Source: Afipia clevelandensis ATCC 49720 (GTDB taxonomy: Bacteria > Pseudomonadota > Alphaproteobacteria > Rhizobiales > Xanthobacteraceae). Taken from it: a stretch of DNA of 64,000 bases. This document shows positions 31,329 to 39,902 of the stretch, piece after piece. The DNA is taken from assembly GCF_000336555.1 (NCBI RefSeq), contig NZ_KB375281.1, positions 3,026,926-3,090,925 on the forward strand. The letters run 5' to 3'. Numbering within the stretch: the first letter of the stretch is position 1; each line of letters starts with the position of its first letter. The notes beneath the pieces are model-generated. The model saw only the letters and a list, made by a program, of their open reading frames with translations. It did no database searches and was not told the origin of the DNA. Both the position numbers and the translations under genes were made by a program.

Positions 31329-31715
31329 ATGCGTTATGCGAAACTTGCTTCATTGACTGCCGCGACCCTCGCTCTCGGTTTGCTCGCGTCGTCGCCATCG
31401 TTCGCGCAGGCGACCCAGCCTGCCACCGGCGGCAAGATGGCGCCACCGCCTGCCGCTGCGCCGAAAGCCGACTCGAAGATGGCGCCCGCGCCGAAGGCAG
31501 ACACCAAGGCGGCGGCCCCGAAGGCCGATCTGCTCGACATCAACTCGGCGACGGCCGATCAGTTGAAGGCGCTCAAGGGCATCGGTGACGCCTACTCCGC
31601 CGCGATCATCAAGGGCCGCCCCTACAAGGGCAAGGATGATCTGGTGCAGAAGAAGATCATCCCCGAGAAAACCTACGCCGAGATCAAGGACAAGATCATC
31701 GCGAAGCAGAAGTAA
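31329..31715 (+). CDS. Secreted helix-hairpin-helix protein (ComEA-like domain)
   Basis: The 128-residue protein has a clear signal peptide cleaved after SSPSFA. A low-complexity Ala/Pro/Lys linker with repeated PKADxKxAP units (about 35-65) follows. The C-terminal helix-hairpin-helix domain has [25 protein letters not shown] and matches ComEA-type DNA-binding modules. Similar small exported proteins are common in Bradyrhizobiaceae and have no known role; DNA uptake is only suggested by the fold. A GGAGGG site precedes the ATG. A strong terminator follows, so this is a single-gene unit. Confidence 0.85.
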   Translation: MRYAKLASLTAATLALGLLASSPSFAQATQPATGGKMAPPPAAAPKADSKMAPAPKADTKAAAPKADLLDINSATADQLKALKGIGDAYSAAIIKGRPYKGKDDLVQKKIIPEKTYAEIKDKIIAKQK

Positions 31716-31736
31716 TTCTTCTGAACTAATCTGACA

Positions 31737-31773
31737 AAAGCGCACCGGCAGCGATGCCGGTGCGCTTTCTTTT
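31737..31773 (+). terminator. Intrinsic terminator after the helix-hairpin-helix gene
   Basis: A stem of about 13 pairs (AAAGCGCACCGGC with GCCGGTGCGCTTT) around a six-base loop is followed by CTTTT. A family A repeat begins directly after it. Confidence 0.9.
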
Positions 31774-31854
31774 CGTCATTGCGAGCGAAGCGAAGCAATC
31801 CACTCATGGAAACAAAGTTGGAGTGCTTCGTCGCTGACGCTCCTCGCAATGACG
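31774..31854. repeat. Dispersed palindromic repeat, family A, copy 2
   Basis: Terminal inverted arms CGTCATTGCGAG and CTCGCAATGACG bound 81 bases. The inner arm GAAGCAATCCA pairs with a slightly changed GGAGTGCTTC. It sits between the terminator of the helix-hairpin-helix gene and the 3' end of yciB. Confidence 0.9.
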
Positions 31855-31861
31855 GATTACA

Positions 31862-32473
31862 CTAACTCTTGGTAATATCGCCGCGCTCGGTGTCGCCGGC
31901 TTCATCCGTCGCGGGTTCGATGCTAAAGCGTTTGATCAGCGACGTCTGCAGCATCGCGAAGACAGCGGTGATCGGGAGCACGCCGAAGGCCTTGAACGAC
32001 ACCCAGAAGTCCGTGGTCTGTGTGCGCCAGACGATCTCGTTCAGCACCGCCATGCCGGCGAAGAAAAACATCCAGCGGATGGTGAGCAGCCGCCAGCCTT
32101 CCGGCGTCAGATTGAACATCTGGTCGAACATGATGGCGATGAAGGAGCGCCCCATCAGCAATCCGATGCCGAGTGTCAGCGCGAACAGCGCATAGATGAT
32201 CGTCGGTTTGATCTTGATGAAGAGTTCGTCGTGGAAGAACAGCGTCAGCCCGCCGAACACCAGTACGATCACCGCGGTGACGATCGCCATCAGCGGCACA
32301 TGTTTCGTGACGACATAAGATGCAACGATCGCGGCAACGATGGCCACCATGAAGGCTGCCGTCGCGACGAACAGCCCGAACTTCGCATTGGCACCGAAGA
32401 AGATAATCAGCGGTCCGAGTTCGGTCGCGAGCTTGAACAGCGGATGCGGTGCGGGTTTGTCCGAAGCAGTCAT
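31862..32473 (-). CDS. yciB: Septation protein A / intracellular septation protein (YciB, IspZ)
   Basis: YciB is an inner-membrane protein linked to envelope synthesis and septation; its biochemical role is unclear. The 203 residues contain five to six hydrophobic helices and the family motif [21 protein letters not shown]. The C-terminal tail is hydrophilic and acidic. The ATG at 32473 lies two bases after the ftsY stop, so the two genes are coupled. The ftsY-yciB pairing is typical for this order. Confidence 0.92.
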   Translation of the reverse strand: MTASDKPAPHPLFKLATELGPLIIFFGANAKFGLFVATAAFMVAIVAAIVASYVVTKHVPLMAIVTAVIVLVFGGLTLFFHDELFIKIKPTIIYALFALTLGIGLLMGRSFIAIMFDQMFNLTPEGWRLLTIRWMFFFAGMAVLNEIVWRTQTTDFWVSFKAFGVLPITAVFAMLQTSLIKRFSIEPATDEAGDTERGDITKS

Positions 32474-32475
32474 GG

Positions 32476-33420
32476 TTAACTATCCTGTCCTGCAATCGCG
32501 CGGGCAAAGTCATGCGCGGTGAACGGCGCCAGATCGTCGATGCCCTCGCCGACGCCGATGAAATGCACCGGCAGCTTGTACTTCTCGGACAGCGCCACAA
32601 GGATGCCGCCGCGCGCGGTGCCGTCCAGCTTGGTCATCACCAGACCGGTCACGCCCGCCGTCCTGTGAAACGCATCGACCTGCGACAGTGCGTTCTGTCC
32701 CACGGTGGCGTCGAGCACCAGCAGCACCGCATGCGGCGCGGTGGAATCGACCTTGCCGATCACGCGGCGCACTTTTTCCAGCTCGACCATCAGTTCGGTC
32801 TTGTTTTGCAGGCGGCCGGCGGTGTCGATCAATAGCACGTCGATATTCTGCGCCTTCGCGGCCTCGACCGCCTCGAAGGCGAGGCTCGCCGAATCCGAGC
32901 CTTGCGCCTTTGCAACCACCGGCACCTTGTTGCGCTCGCCCCACACTTTCAATTGCTCGATAGCTGCGGCGCGGAATGTGTCTCCTGCCGCCAGCATCAC
33001 CTTGCGGCCCTCGGCGGTGAGTTTCGCGGCGAGCTTGCCGATGGTTGTCGTCTTGCCAGAGCCGTTGACGCCGACCACGAGAATGACAAACGGCTTGTGC
33101 GCGGTGTCGATCTCAAGCGGCCTCGCCACCGGAGACAGCACCTTCTCGACTTCGGTTGCAACAATCGTGGTGACATCCTCCGCCGACACATCCTTGTCGT
33201 AGCGGCCCTTCCCGACAGCCTCCGCAATCCGCGCAGCGACTTCGGTTCCAAGATCGGCGCGCAGCAACACATCCTCGATGTCCTCGAGCATGGCGCGGTC
33301 GAGCTTGCGCTTCGTCACCAGCGCGGCGACCGCGCCGCCGATCGAACTGGAGGTGCGCTTGAGGCCGGCGGAAAGGCGCTTCCACCAGCTTTGTTTGGGT
33401 TCTTGCGGACTGTCACTCAT
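32476..33420 (-). CDS. ftsY: Signal recognition particle receptor FtsY
   Basis: FtsY is the GTPase receptor that docks SRP-ribosome complexes at the Sec translocon. The 314-residue protein is an NG-domain form with only a short positively charged N-terminal region. G1 is GVNGSGKT (117-124), then DTFRAAA, DTAGR (199-203) and TKLDG. The missing acidic A domain is normal in alphaproteobacteria. The start at 33420 lies 52 bases from the divergent pseudouridine synthase start. Confidence 0.96.
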   Translation of the reverse strand: MSDSPQEPKQSWWKRLSAGLKRTSSSIGGAVAALVTKRKLDRAMLEDIEDVLLRADLGTEVAARIAEAVGKGRYDKDVSAEDVTTIVATEVEKVLSPVARPLEIDTAHKPFVILVVGVNGSGKTTTIGKLAAKLTAEGRKVMLAAGDTFRAAAIEQLKVWGERNKVPVVAKAQGSDSASLAFEAVEAAKAQNIDVLLIDTAGRLQNKTELMVELEKVRRVIGKVDSTAPHAVLLVLDATVGQNALSQVDAFHRTAGVTGLVMTKLDGTARGGILVALSEKYKLPVHFIGVGEGIDDLAPFTAHDFARAIAGQDS

Positions 33421-33472
33421 GAGGAGGGTGTGTTACCCGGTTCAGACTGCAAACGAAAGACGCTCGATACTG

Positions 33473-34240
33473 ATGGATACCCCGCAGCCCACGCCCGAGG
33501 AGATGCAGGCCCGCGTGCTTCACCGCGACGGCCTGATGCTGGTGATCGACAAGCCGGCCGGGATCGCCGTGCACAAGGGGCCGAAGGGCGGGCCCAATCT
33601 CGAAGCCTCGTTCGACGCGCTGCGCTACGGCCTGCCGCGCCCGCCCGTGCTGGCGCATCGGCTTGACCGCGACACCTCCGGCTGTCTCGTGCTGGGACGC
33701 CATCGCAAGGCCACCGCATCGCTCGGCCTGCTGTTCAAGCATGGCAAGATCGACAAGACCTATTGGACCGTGGTCGAAGGCGGACCTGACGCGAGCGAAG
33801 GCGAGATCGACATTCCACTGGGACGTTTGGACGCAGAACGCGGCTGGTGGCAGAAGCCGGACCCGAACGGCCTGCCGTCGAAAACGGTGTGGAAGGTTCT
33901 CGGACGTGGCACCGATGCAGGCGGTGCAAAGCTGACCTGGCTCGCCATGGAACCGATCACCGGACGCACGCATCAATTGCGCGTGCATTGTTCGGCGAGC
34001 GGTTGGCCGATTGTCGGCGACAACATCTATGGCAATGGACCCAGATTCGGCGAACCGTCGCTGCACTTGCATGCGCGCGAGATCGTGATCCCACTGTCAA
34101 AGAACAAGCCGCCGGTGCGTGTGGTCGCGCCCGCGCCGGTGCATCTGCATGAGCGATTGAAAGCATGCGGATGGAATGGAGAGGAAATGGACGTTCCTCC
34201 CGTCATTGCGAGCGAAGCGAAGCAATCCATTCTTGGATAA
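33473..34240 (+). CDS. RluA-family RNA pseudouridine synthase with repeat-derived C-terminus
   Basis: RluA-family enzymes isomerise uridine to pseudouridine in rRNA or tRNA. The 255-residue protein has the catalytic motif HRLDRDTSG with Asp65, and GRTHQLRVH near the C-terminus. There is no S4 domain. The exact target site is not deducible. The start at 33473 gives MDTPQPTPEEMQARVL. The last codons (VIASEAKQSILG) come from a family A repeat starting at 34201, which also supplies the stop codon, so the original C-terminus has been replaced or extended. Confidence 0.88.
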   Translation: MDTPQPTPEEMQARVLHRDGLMLVIDKPAGIAVHKGPKGGPNLEASFDALRYGLPRPPVLAHRLDRDTSGCLVLGRHRKATASLGLLFKHGKIDKTYWTVVEGGPDASEGEIDIPLGRLDAERGWWQKPDPNGLPSKTVWKVLGRGTDAGGAKLTWLAMEPITGRTHQLRVHCSASGWPIVGDNIYGNGPRFGEPSLHLHAREIVIPLSKNKPPVRVVAPAPVHLHERLKACGWNGEEMDVPPVIASEAKQSILG

Positions 34241-34280
34241 AAAGCTGGATTGCTTCGTCGCGGCGCTCCTCGCAATGACG
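34201..34280. repeat. Dispersed palindromic repeat, family A, copy 3 (overlaps coding end)
   Basis: An 80-base copy with terminal arms CGTCATTGCGAG and CTCGCAATGACG and inner arms GAAGCAATCCA and TGGATTGCTTC. Its left half is read as the final 12 codons plus stop of the pseudouridine synthase gene. Its right half lies beyond the stop. Confidence 0.92.
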
Positions 34281-34318
34281 AAACGTCATCGACACACAGC
34301 GCCTCCAACACCACCGAT

Positions 34319-34376
34319 GTCGTCCCCGCGAAGGCGGGGACGACCGGTGAGAGATGATGCGCTCCTCGCAGTGACG
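34319..34376. repeat. GC-rich palindrome plus fragment of family A repeat
   Basis: A perfect 11-pair hairpin, GTCGTCCCCGC-GAAG-GCGGGGACGAC, is at 34319-34344. About 15 bases later GCTCCTCGCAGTGACG (34361-34376) matches the right end of the family A repeat with one change. This looks like a composite of two decayed palindromic elements. Confidence 0.7.
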
Positions 34377-34387
34377 ATCACGCCAAA

Positions 34388-34426
34388 CAAAAAGGGCTCC
34401 GGAAAATCCGGAGCCCTTCGTTTTTC
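34388..34426 (-). terminator. Intrinsic terminator of rpsA (possibly bidirectional)
   Basis: A 12-pair stem (AAGGGCTCCGGA with TCCGGAGCCCTT) is followed on the minus strand by a run of T residues, 27 bases beyond the rpsA stop. On the plus strand CGTTTTT follows, so it may also stop the pseudouridine synthase transcript. Confidence 0.9.
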
Positions 34427-34452
34427 AGCAACCGCGAGACGCGGCAGCGATC

Positions 34453-36153
34453 TTACTTGTCGCGCTTCTTGAGCGCGGCGCCGAGAATATCGCCAAGCGA
34501 CGCGCCCGAGTCGGCTGACCCGTACTGCGCCATGGCTTCCTTCTCTTCAGCGACTTCAAGCGCCTTGATCGAGACCTGCACCTTGCGGGCCTTCTTGTCG
34601 AACTGGATGACGCGGGCGTCGACCTTTTCGCCAACGGCGAAACGCTCGGCGCGCTGGTCGCCGCGATCGCGGGCCAGTTCAGAACGCTTGATGAAGGTGG
34701 TGAAGTCGGTGCCGGTGATCTGAACTTCGATACCGGCTTCCTTCACCTCAAGGATGTCGCAAGTCACGACGGCACCCTTCTTGACGTCGCCCGGCTCGGC
34801 GAACGGGTCGCCCTCGAGCTGCTTGACGCCAAGCGAGATACGCTCCTTCTCGACATCCACGTCGAGCACCACGGCCTTGACCATGTCGCCCTTCTTGAAG
34901 TTGTCGATGACCTGTTCACCCGGCTGCTTCCAGTCGAGATCCGAGAGATGGACCATGCCGTCCACATCGCCGTCGAGACCAAGGAACAGACCGAACTCGG
35001 TCTTGTTCTTGACTTCGCCTTCCACGGTCGAGCCGACCGGGAACTTCTCGACGAACACTTCCCACGGATTGCGCATGGTCTGCTTGAGACCGAGCGAGAT
35101 GCGGCGCTTGGCCGAATCCACTTCGAGCACCTGCACTTCGACTTCCTGCGAGGTCGAAACAATCTTGCCAGGATGCATGTTCTTCTTGGTCCACGACATT
35201 TCGGAGACGTGGATCAGGCCTTCGATGCCCGGCTCCAGTTCGACGAACGCGCCGTAGTCGGTGATGTTGGTGACGCGTCCGGTGAACCGCGAGTTCAGCG
35301 GATACTTCGCCTCGATGCCCTGCCACGGATCGTCCAGCAACTGCTTCATGCCGAGCGAGATGCGGTGGGTGTCGTGGTTGATCTTGATGATCTTGACCTT
35401 CACCGTCTGGCCGATGGCGAGCACCTCGGTCGGATGGTTGACGCGGCGCCACGCGATATCGGTGACGTGCAGCAGGCCGTCGATGCCGCCGAGATCAACG
35501 AACGCACCGTAATCGGTGATGTTCTTGACCACGCCGTCGATCACCTGACCTTCTTCGAGGTTCTGCACCAGTTCCTGACGCTGTTCGGCGCGGGTCTCTT
35601 CGAGAACCGTGCGGCGCGACACGACGATGTTGCCGCGGCGGCGATCCATCTTCAGAATCTGAAACGGCTGCGCGTTGTTCATCAGCGGTGCAACGTCGCG
35701 GATCGGACGGATGTCGACCTGCGAACGCGGCAGGAAGGCGACAGCGCCGTCGAGATCGACGGTGAAGCCACCCTTGACCTGATTGAAGATAACGCCCGTG
35801 ACCTTCTCGTTGGCGTTGAACGCCTTCTCGAGCTTGCCCCAGCTTTCTTCGCGGCGCGCCTTGTCGCGCGACAGCACGGCTTCGCCGAGTGCGTTCTCGA
35901 TCCGGTCGAGGAACACCTCGACTTCGTCGCCGACCTTGAGGTCGTTCTCACGGCCGGGGCCGTTGAATTCGCGGAGAGCCACGCGGCCCTCGGTCTTCAG
36001 GCCGACGTCGATGACGGCCATGTCTTTCTCAATTGCAACAACCTTGCCCTTGATGACGGAGCTTTCCTGCAGGTTGCCGCCTGCGAAGGACTCGTCGAGC
36101 ATCGCGGCGAAATCGTCGCGGGAAGGATTATACGAAGTAGCAGTCGAAGCCAT
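34453..36153 (-). CDS. rpsA: 30S ribosomal protein S1
   Basis: S1 binds mRNA leaders and helps load them on the 30S subunit. The 566 residues hold six S1 OB-fold repeats. The two N-terminal ones (from about 33 and 120) are divergent ribosome-binding modules. The next four each carry a TDYGAFV/TEFGLFLGL-type motif followed by GLxHVSEM/HLSDL. The Lys-rich tail is LGDILGAALKKRDK. The start at 36153 gives MASTATSYNPSRDDFAAML. It follows cmk and aroA on the same strand across a 400-base gap and has its own strong terminator. Confidence 0.97.
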   Translation of the reverse strand: MASTATSYNPSRDDFAAMLDESFAGGNLQESSVIKGKVVAIEKDMAVIDVGLKTEGRVALREFNGPGRENDLKVGDEVEVFLDRIENALGEAVLSRDKARREESWGKLEKAFNANEKVTGVIFNQVKGGFTVDLDGAVAFLPRSQVDIRPIRDVAPLMNNAQPFQILKMDRRRGNIVVSRRTVLEETRAEQRQELVQNLEEGQVIDGVVKNITDYGAFVDLGGIDGLLHVTDIAWRRVNHPTEVLAIGQTVKVKIIKINHDTHRISLGMKQLLDDPWQGIEAKYPLNSRFTGRVTNITDYGAFVELEPGIEGLIHVSEMSWTKKNMHPGKIVSTSQEVEVQVLEVDSAKRRISLGLKQTMRNPWEVFVEKFPVGSTVEGEVKNKTEFGLFLGLDGDVDGMVHLSDLDWKQPGEQVIDNFKKGDMVKAVVLDVDVEKERISLGVKQLEGDPFAEPGDVKKGAVVTCDILEVKEAGIEVQITGTDFTTFIKRSELARDRGDQRAERFAVGEKVDARVIQFDKKARKVQVSIKALEVAEEKEAMAQYGSADSGASLGDILGAALKKRDK

Positions 36154-36553
36154 TTGATCTCCAGATGCGGAATGCCGGCAGCGGGGTTAAGGGCGTATCG
36201 CGCGTCCAGTGCCAAAGGTCCGCAACCTTTGACCACCGTCTCCGCATAGAGGATTGCGAAAACGGGCCGGCTTGTGCCTGCACGAGCGATACGGTGCATT
36301 TCAATGATTGTCGCGATTGCCGCGCGACACGGTGTCCGGAGCCAGAATTAAAATCGACTGCTCTGAAGATCGGGAGCGGACATTCCTCCAATGACGGCAG
36401 GGTACTAAGCCCTCGGCCGGCCCGCTCGGACGATCTCGACAATGTCGATGGCTGTCCGGACGCAGGGGATATAGCCCCGCGAGAGGGAACGGGCAAGCCT
36501 CAAACGCCCGTCAAATAAGCTCAAAAAGCCGATTTCAGGCCAGTTCCGGGTCG
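36154..36553 (-). promoter_or_regulatory. 400-base rpsA upstream region with long mRNA leader
   Basis: No gene is visible between cmk and rpsA. A promoter-like pair near 36469-36496 would give a leader of about 300 bases. Long rpsA leaders are known to mediate S1 autoregulation in other proteobacteria; here that is only an analogy. I found no classical terminator in the stretch. Confidence 0.5.
36469..36496 (-). promoter_or_regulatory. Candidate promoter for rpsA
   Basis: On the minus strand TTGCCC (36491-36496) and CTATAT (36469-36474) are separated by 16 bases. Both resemble housekeeping sigma boxes. The site is about 60 bases after the cmk stop. No experimental or comparative support is available here. 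Confidence 0.4.
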
Positions 36554-37186
36554 TCAGCCCCGTCGGCTGCGCACCGCCTCGACAATGGCAATGGCGGCCT
36601 GCACCCCCGCCTCGATGTCGAGTTTGGAGTTATCGAGCACATGGGCGTCATCCGCCCGCCGCAGCGGCGCAGCGGCGCGGTTCTGGTCTCGCTCGTCGCG
36701 CTTGAGGATATCCGCCAGCACGGCCGCTTCATCCGCCGGCTCGCCACGGGCGCGGGCTTCCAGGGTGCGGCGGCGCGCGCGCACCACGGGGTCCGCCACC
36801 ACGAAGATCTTCACGTCGGCATCCGGGCAAATCACGGTTCCAATGTCGCGGCCATCGAGCACCGCGCCGGGCGGTTCCGCCGCGAACTGGCGCTGGAAGC
36901 TCACCAGCACCTCCCGGACGCGCGGAAACGCCGAGACGACAGAAGCGCCATCGCCGATAGCCTGTGTTTTCAGCACCGGATCGCCGAACTTTTCCGGATC
37001 GAGTTCCATCGCGGCGGCCACCGCCGCCGCCTCGTCATGGAGTTCGCGGCCCATGTCGAGCACCGCCTTGGCGACGGCGCGGTAGATCACGCCGGTGTCG
37101 AGGTGCCGGAAGTGGTAATGATGGGCGAGGCGCTTGCCGAGCGTGCCTTTGCCCGATGCGGCGGGTCCGTCGATGGCGATAATCAT
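36554..37186 (-). CDS. cmk: Cytidylate kinase
   Basis: Cmk phosphorylates CMP and dCMP to the diphosphates. The 210-residue protein has the P-loop GPAASGKGT (7-15), [11 protein letters not shown] for nucleotide monophosphate binding, [14 protein letters not shown], and a lid region rich in arginine. The first codons overlap the last four bases of aroA, so translation is coupled. The aroA-cmk-rpsA order is well conserved in proteobacteria. Confidence 0.95.
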   Translation of the reverse strand: MIIAIDGPAASGKGTLGKRLAHHYHFRHLDTGVIYRAVAKAVLDMGRELHDEAAAVAAAMELDPEKFGDPVLKTQAIGDGASVVSAFPRVREVLVSFQRQFAAEPPGAVLDGRDIGTVICPDADVKIFVVADPVVRARRRTLEARARGEPADEAAVLADILKRDERDQNRAAAPLRRADDAHVLDNSKLDIEAGVQAAIAIVEAVRSRRG

Positions 37187-38520
37187 GAGAAATCTGCCCC
37201 TAAACCGCGCATCATCGGAATGAAATCCGGGAAGCTGGTGGCGATGAAGCCGGTATCGTCGATCTTCACCGGCGCATCCGATGCTGTGCCCATCACCAGC
37301 GCCGACATGGCGATACGATGATCCATATGGGTCGCGACAAGACCGCCGCCGGGGACGTGCCCCTTGCCATTGACGATCATGTCGTCGCCCGAAATTTCCA
37401 CCTCGACGCCGTTGACGCGCAGCATCGCGGCGGTCGCCTCGAGGCGATCGGATTCCTTGACGCGCAACTCCTGAAGGCCGCGCATAGTCGTGGTACCTTC
37501 AGCGAACGCGGCAGCGACAGCGAGCACGAGATATTCGTCGATCATCGACGGCGCGCGCTCCGGCGGCACGGTAACGCCTTTCAACTGCGATGCGCGCACG
37601 CGGAATTGCGCCATCGGCTCGCCGGCATCGCCGCGCACATGGCTCTCCTCAATCGAGGCGCCCATTTCGCGCAATGTCATGAAAAGCCCTGTGCGCAGGG
37701 GGTTTGTCATGATGTCAGTCAGCGTGACATCGGAGTCCGGGACGATCAGCGCCGCGACAATCGGAAATGCCGCGGATGAAGGATCGGCGGGCACAACAAC
37801 ATTCGCACCGTACAGTTCGGGCTGGCCGGTGAGCACGATCCGGCGGCCATGCGCGCCTTCGTTGGTGGTAACGATGTCAGCACCGAAATGCGCCAGCATC
37901 AGTTCGGTGTGATCGCGGCTGGCTTCGTTTTCAATCACGGTCGTCACACCCGGCGCGGACAATCCTGCCAGCAGCACCGCCGACTTGATCTGCGCCGAGG
38001 CCACCGGTGTCCGATAGGTCACCGGGATCGGATCGCGCGCACCCTGCAGCGTCATCGGCAGCCGTCCGCCGTCGCCGCTGGAGGTCACCTTCGCGCCCAT
38101 CAGTTCCAATGGATCAAGAATCCGGCGCATCGGCCGACTGCGCAGCGATGCATCGCCATCGAATGTCGCCGCAACCGGGCAGCCGGCCACCGCACCCATG
38201 GACAGGCGGCATCCGGTGCCGCTGTTGCCGAAATCGAGCGGCGCGTCCGGAGCCTTGAAGCCGCCAACGCCGACCCCACGAACCGACCAGGCCCCTGCGC
38301 CGGTTCGTTCGACCCGCGCCCCGAGGGCCGCCATGGCCTTGGCGGTGTTGAGGACGTCTTCCCCCTCCAGAAGTCCCGAAATCCGGGTTTCTCCCACCGC
38401 CAGTGCTCCCAGAATCAGGGCCCGATGGGAGATGGATTTGTCGCCCGGCACACGGACGCGGCCACTGAGAGGCCCGGCAGCGCGTGATTCGAGCGGGTTT
38501 GGGGGATTTGAATGGGTCAA
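37183..38520 (-). CDS. aroA: 3-Phosphoshikimate 1-carboxyvinyltransferase (EPSP synthase)
   Basis: AroA joins shikimate-3-phosphate and phosphoenolpyruvate in the chorismate pathway. The 445-residue sequence resembles the class II enzymes of Agrobacterium: [43 protein letters not shown], and RVKESDRL. At the position where the tolerant CP4 enzyme has alanine (NAATG), this one has glycine (NSGTG). The class II motif NPTR reads NPLR here. Glyphosate response cannot be decided from this alone. It precedes cmk with a four-base overlap. Confidence 0.95.
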   Translation of the reverse strand: MTHSNPPNPLESRAAGPLSGRVRVPGDKSISHRALILGALAVGETRISGLLEGEDVLNTAKAMAALGARVERTGAGAWSVRGVGVGGFKAPDAPLDFGNSGTGCRLSMGAVAGCPVAATFDGDASLRSRPMRRILDPLELMGAKVTSSGDGGRLPMTLQGARDPIPVTYRTPVASAQIKSAVLLAGLSAPGVTTVIENEASRDHTELMLAHFGADIVTTNEGAHGRRIVLTGQPELYGANVVVPADPSSAAFPIVAALIVPDSDVTLTDIMTNPLRTGLFMTLREMGASIEESHVRGDAGEPMAQFRVRASQLKGVTVPPERAPSMIDEYLVLAVAAAFAEGTTTMRGLQELRVKESDRLEATAAMLRVNGVEVEISGDDMIVNGKGHVPGGGLVATHMDHRIAMSALVMGTASDAPVKIDDTGFIATSFPDFIPMMRGLGADFS

Positions 38521-38605
38521 GATGGCACTTTCCTTCAGTGTAGGCGGCTCCTACCACGGGGCTTGCAGGACGTCACGGGCCGGTCATTTATCCCCCAAAC
38601 CGCTA

Positions 38606-38634
38606 TTGACAGCGGCGGCGCAACCGCCCAAGTG
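38606..38634 (+). promoter_or_regulatory. Candidate promoter for the FYDLN protein gene
   Basis: A perfect -35 box TTGACA (38606-38611) is followed after 17 bases by CAAGTG, a poor -10 box. The spacing and the 40-base distance to the GTG start are right. The weak -10 keeps confidence low. Confidence 0.4.
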
Positions 38635-38673
38635 AAGCACCGCTTTTTCAAGACATCTTCAGGACTATAAACC

Positions 38674-39087
38674 GTGGCCAAAGCCGATCTCGGAACCAAG
38701 CGCATTTGCCCGACCACGGGCAAAAAGTTCTATGACCTCAACAAGAACCCGGTGATTTCGCCCTATACTGGCGAGATCGTGCCGATCGCGCCGGTGGCGC
38801 CGCCCCGCGGCCGCGGCGATGCCGCGCGCGCCGCAGCGGCCAGCGCGTCGAGCATTGTGCCGGAGGCTGCCGAGGCGGAAGAATTGGTCTCGCTGGAAGA
38901 GGCCGATGCCGAGGAGAAGACCGGCAAGGTCAAGGCCGTGATGCCGGAGTCCGAGGACGATATCGAGGTCGATGAGACCCTCGATGACGACGACGATGAT
39001 GATTCGACCTTCATCGCCGAGGACGAGGAAGACGATGAAGACGTCACTGATATCATTGGCGACGTCTCGGGTGATGAAGAGACTTGA
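38674..39087 (+). CDS. TIGR02300/FYDLN-type acidic protein
   Basis: A 137-residue alphaproteobacterial protein. The N-terminus resembles a small zinc-ribbon remnant (GTKRICPTTGKKFYDLNKNPVISPYTGE), the FYDLN signature. The middle is Ala-rich and the C-terminal half is extremely acidic, with a run of seven aspartates and repeated Glu/Asp blocks. Function is unknown. The start is a GTG at 38674 with AGGA upstream. It is divergent from aroA. The acidic tail suggests binding to a basic partner or metal, which is speculative. Confidence 0.85.
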   Translation: MAKADLGTKRICPTTGKKFYDLNKNPVISPYTGEIVPIAPVAPPRGRGDAARAAAASASSIVPEAAEAEELVSLEEADAEEKTGKVKAVMPESEDDIEVDETLDDDDDDDSTFIAEDEEDDEDVTDIIGDVSGDEET

Positions 39088-39121
39088 GATAAATCCTCAA
39101 GTGTGATTTTTGGCGCGTATT

Positions 39122-39145
39122 CGCGAAGCGGTCATCCGCTTCGCG
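39122..39145. repeat. Perfect GC-rich hairpin between FYDLN gene and tRNA-Ala
   Basis: CGCGAAGCGG and CCGCTTCGCG form a 10-pair stem around TCAT. No T-run follows on the plus strand. It lies 35 bases after the FYDLN stop and may stabilise or end that transcript. A second small palindrome (CTGCACT/AGTGCAG) follows at 39187-39206, just upstream of the tRNA. Confidence 0.55.
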
Positions 39146-39214
39146 CTCAAGCCGGACAGGTTTGACGTCCTTGATTGCTAAAGCGCTGCACTCCCCAAAG
39201 TGCAGTGAGGTTTC

Positions 39215-39288
<74 letters not shown>

Positions 39289-39290
<2 letters not shown>

Positions 39291-39343
39291 CGCTTCGCCT
39301 GCGGCTACGCGTGGCGCAGCCACGTAGCCGCAGGCGAAGCGTG
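39289..39343. repeat. Very long palindrome fused to the tRNA-Ala 3' end
   Basis: The arm CGCTTCGCCTGCGGCTACG (39291-39309) is perfectly inverted at 39323-39341. Inside it TGGC/GCCA pairs around a GCA loop, leaving a two-base CG bulge. Outside, the last CA of the tRNA pairs with TG. The stem therefore reaches about 25 pairs. No T-run follows. It looks like an inserted rhizobial palindromic element rather than a terminator. Confidence 0.8.
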
Positions 39344-39435
39344 CCCGGCATAGCCCAAAGGGCGACGACGGGCCGAACTCCCCAGATCTCTTCTGGAATT
39401 TGACGCCGACCATTCACGCAGTGGAAGATGCGTGC

Positions 39436-39717
39436 ATGTGGTACGTCTACATCCTCCGCAGCGTCGGTTCGCCGGATCAAGACTACACCGGTGCCACGTC
39501 CGATTTGAAACAGCGGCTGGCCGACCATAACGCCGGGAAATCAGCGCATACCGCGAAGTTCGCACCACGGCGGCTCGTTTGGTACTGCGCTTTTCATGAC
39601 AAGTTGCAGGCGCTCTCATTCGAGACGTACTTGAAATCACACTCGGGTCGCGCATTCGCAAAGAAACGCTTGTTGCCGCATTCCAAGCCAGAGGGCCCAC
39701 CAGACGACTTGCGCTGA
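39436..39717 (+). CDS. Small GIY-YIG domain protein
   Basis: A 93-residue stand-alone GIY-YIG nuclease domain of the YhbQ/UPF0213 type. It shows WYVYILRS, DYTGATSDLKQRLADHN with the conserved arginine, a histidine, and the FETYLKSHSGRAFAKK part containing the metal-binding glutamate. The tyrosine-isoleucine-glycine element reads YTG here. Family members are sometimes linked to DNA repair or mobile DNA, but the role is unknown. The ATG at 39436 has GGAAG upstream. Its position next to a tRNA and a large palindrome may reflect local insertion. Confidence 0.82.
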   Translation: MWYVYILRSVGSPDQDYTGATSDLKQRLADHNAGKSAHTAKFAPRRLVWYCAFHDKLQALSFETYLKSHSGRAFAKKRLLPHSKPEGPPDDLR

Positions 39718-39902
39718 CCTTCGGCCGCTTCCGGCTATCAACTCCCGTTCGCTCACTGAACGACGCGGCGGTGCAGCATGTACGATCCCGCATGGACGCA
39801 TGATCGGCGCGATATTGACGGCGCGTCGCGAATTCTTCCAATGTGACGGCGCGCTGCAGTTCCGCGGCGTCATTCTCAATTCGCTGATCGAAGGTTGACC
39901 TC

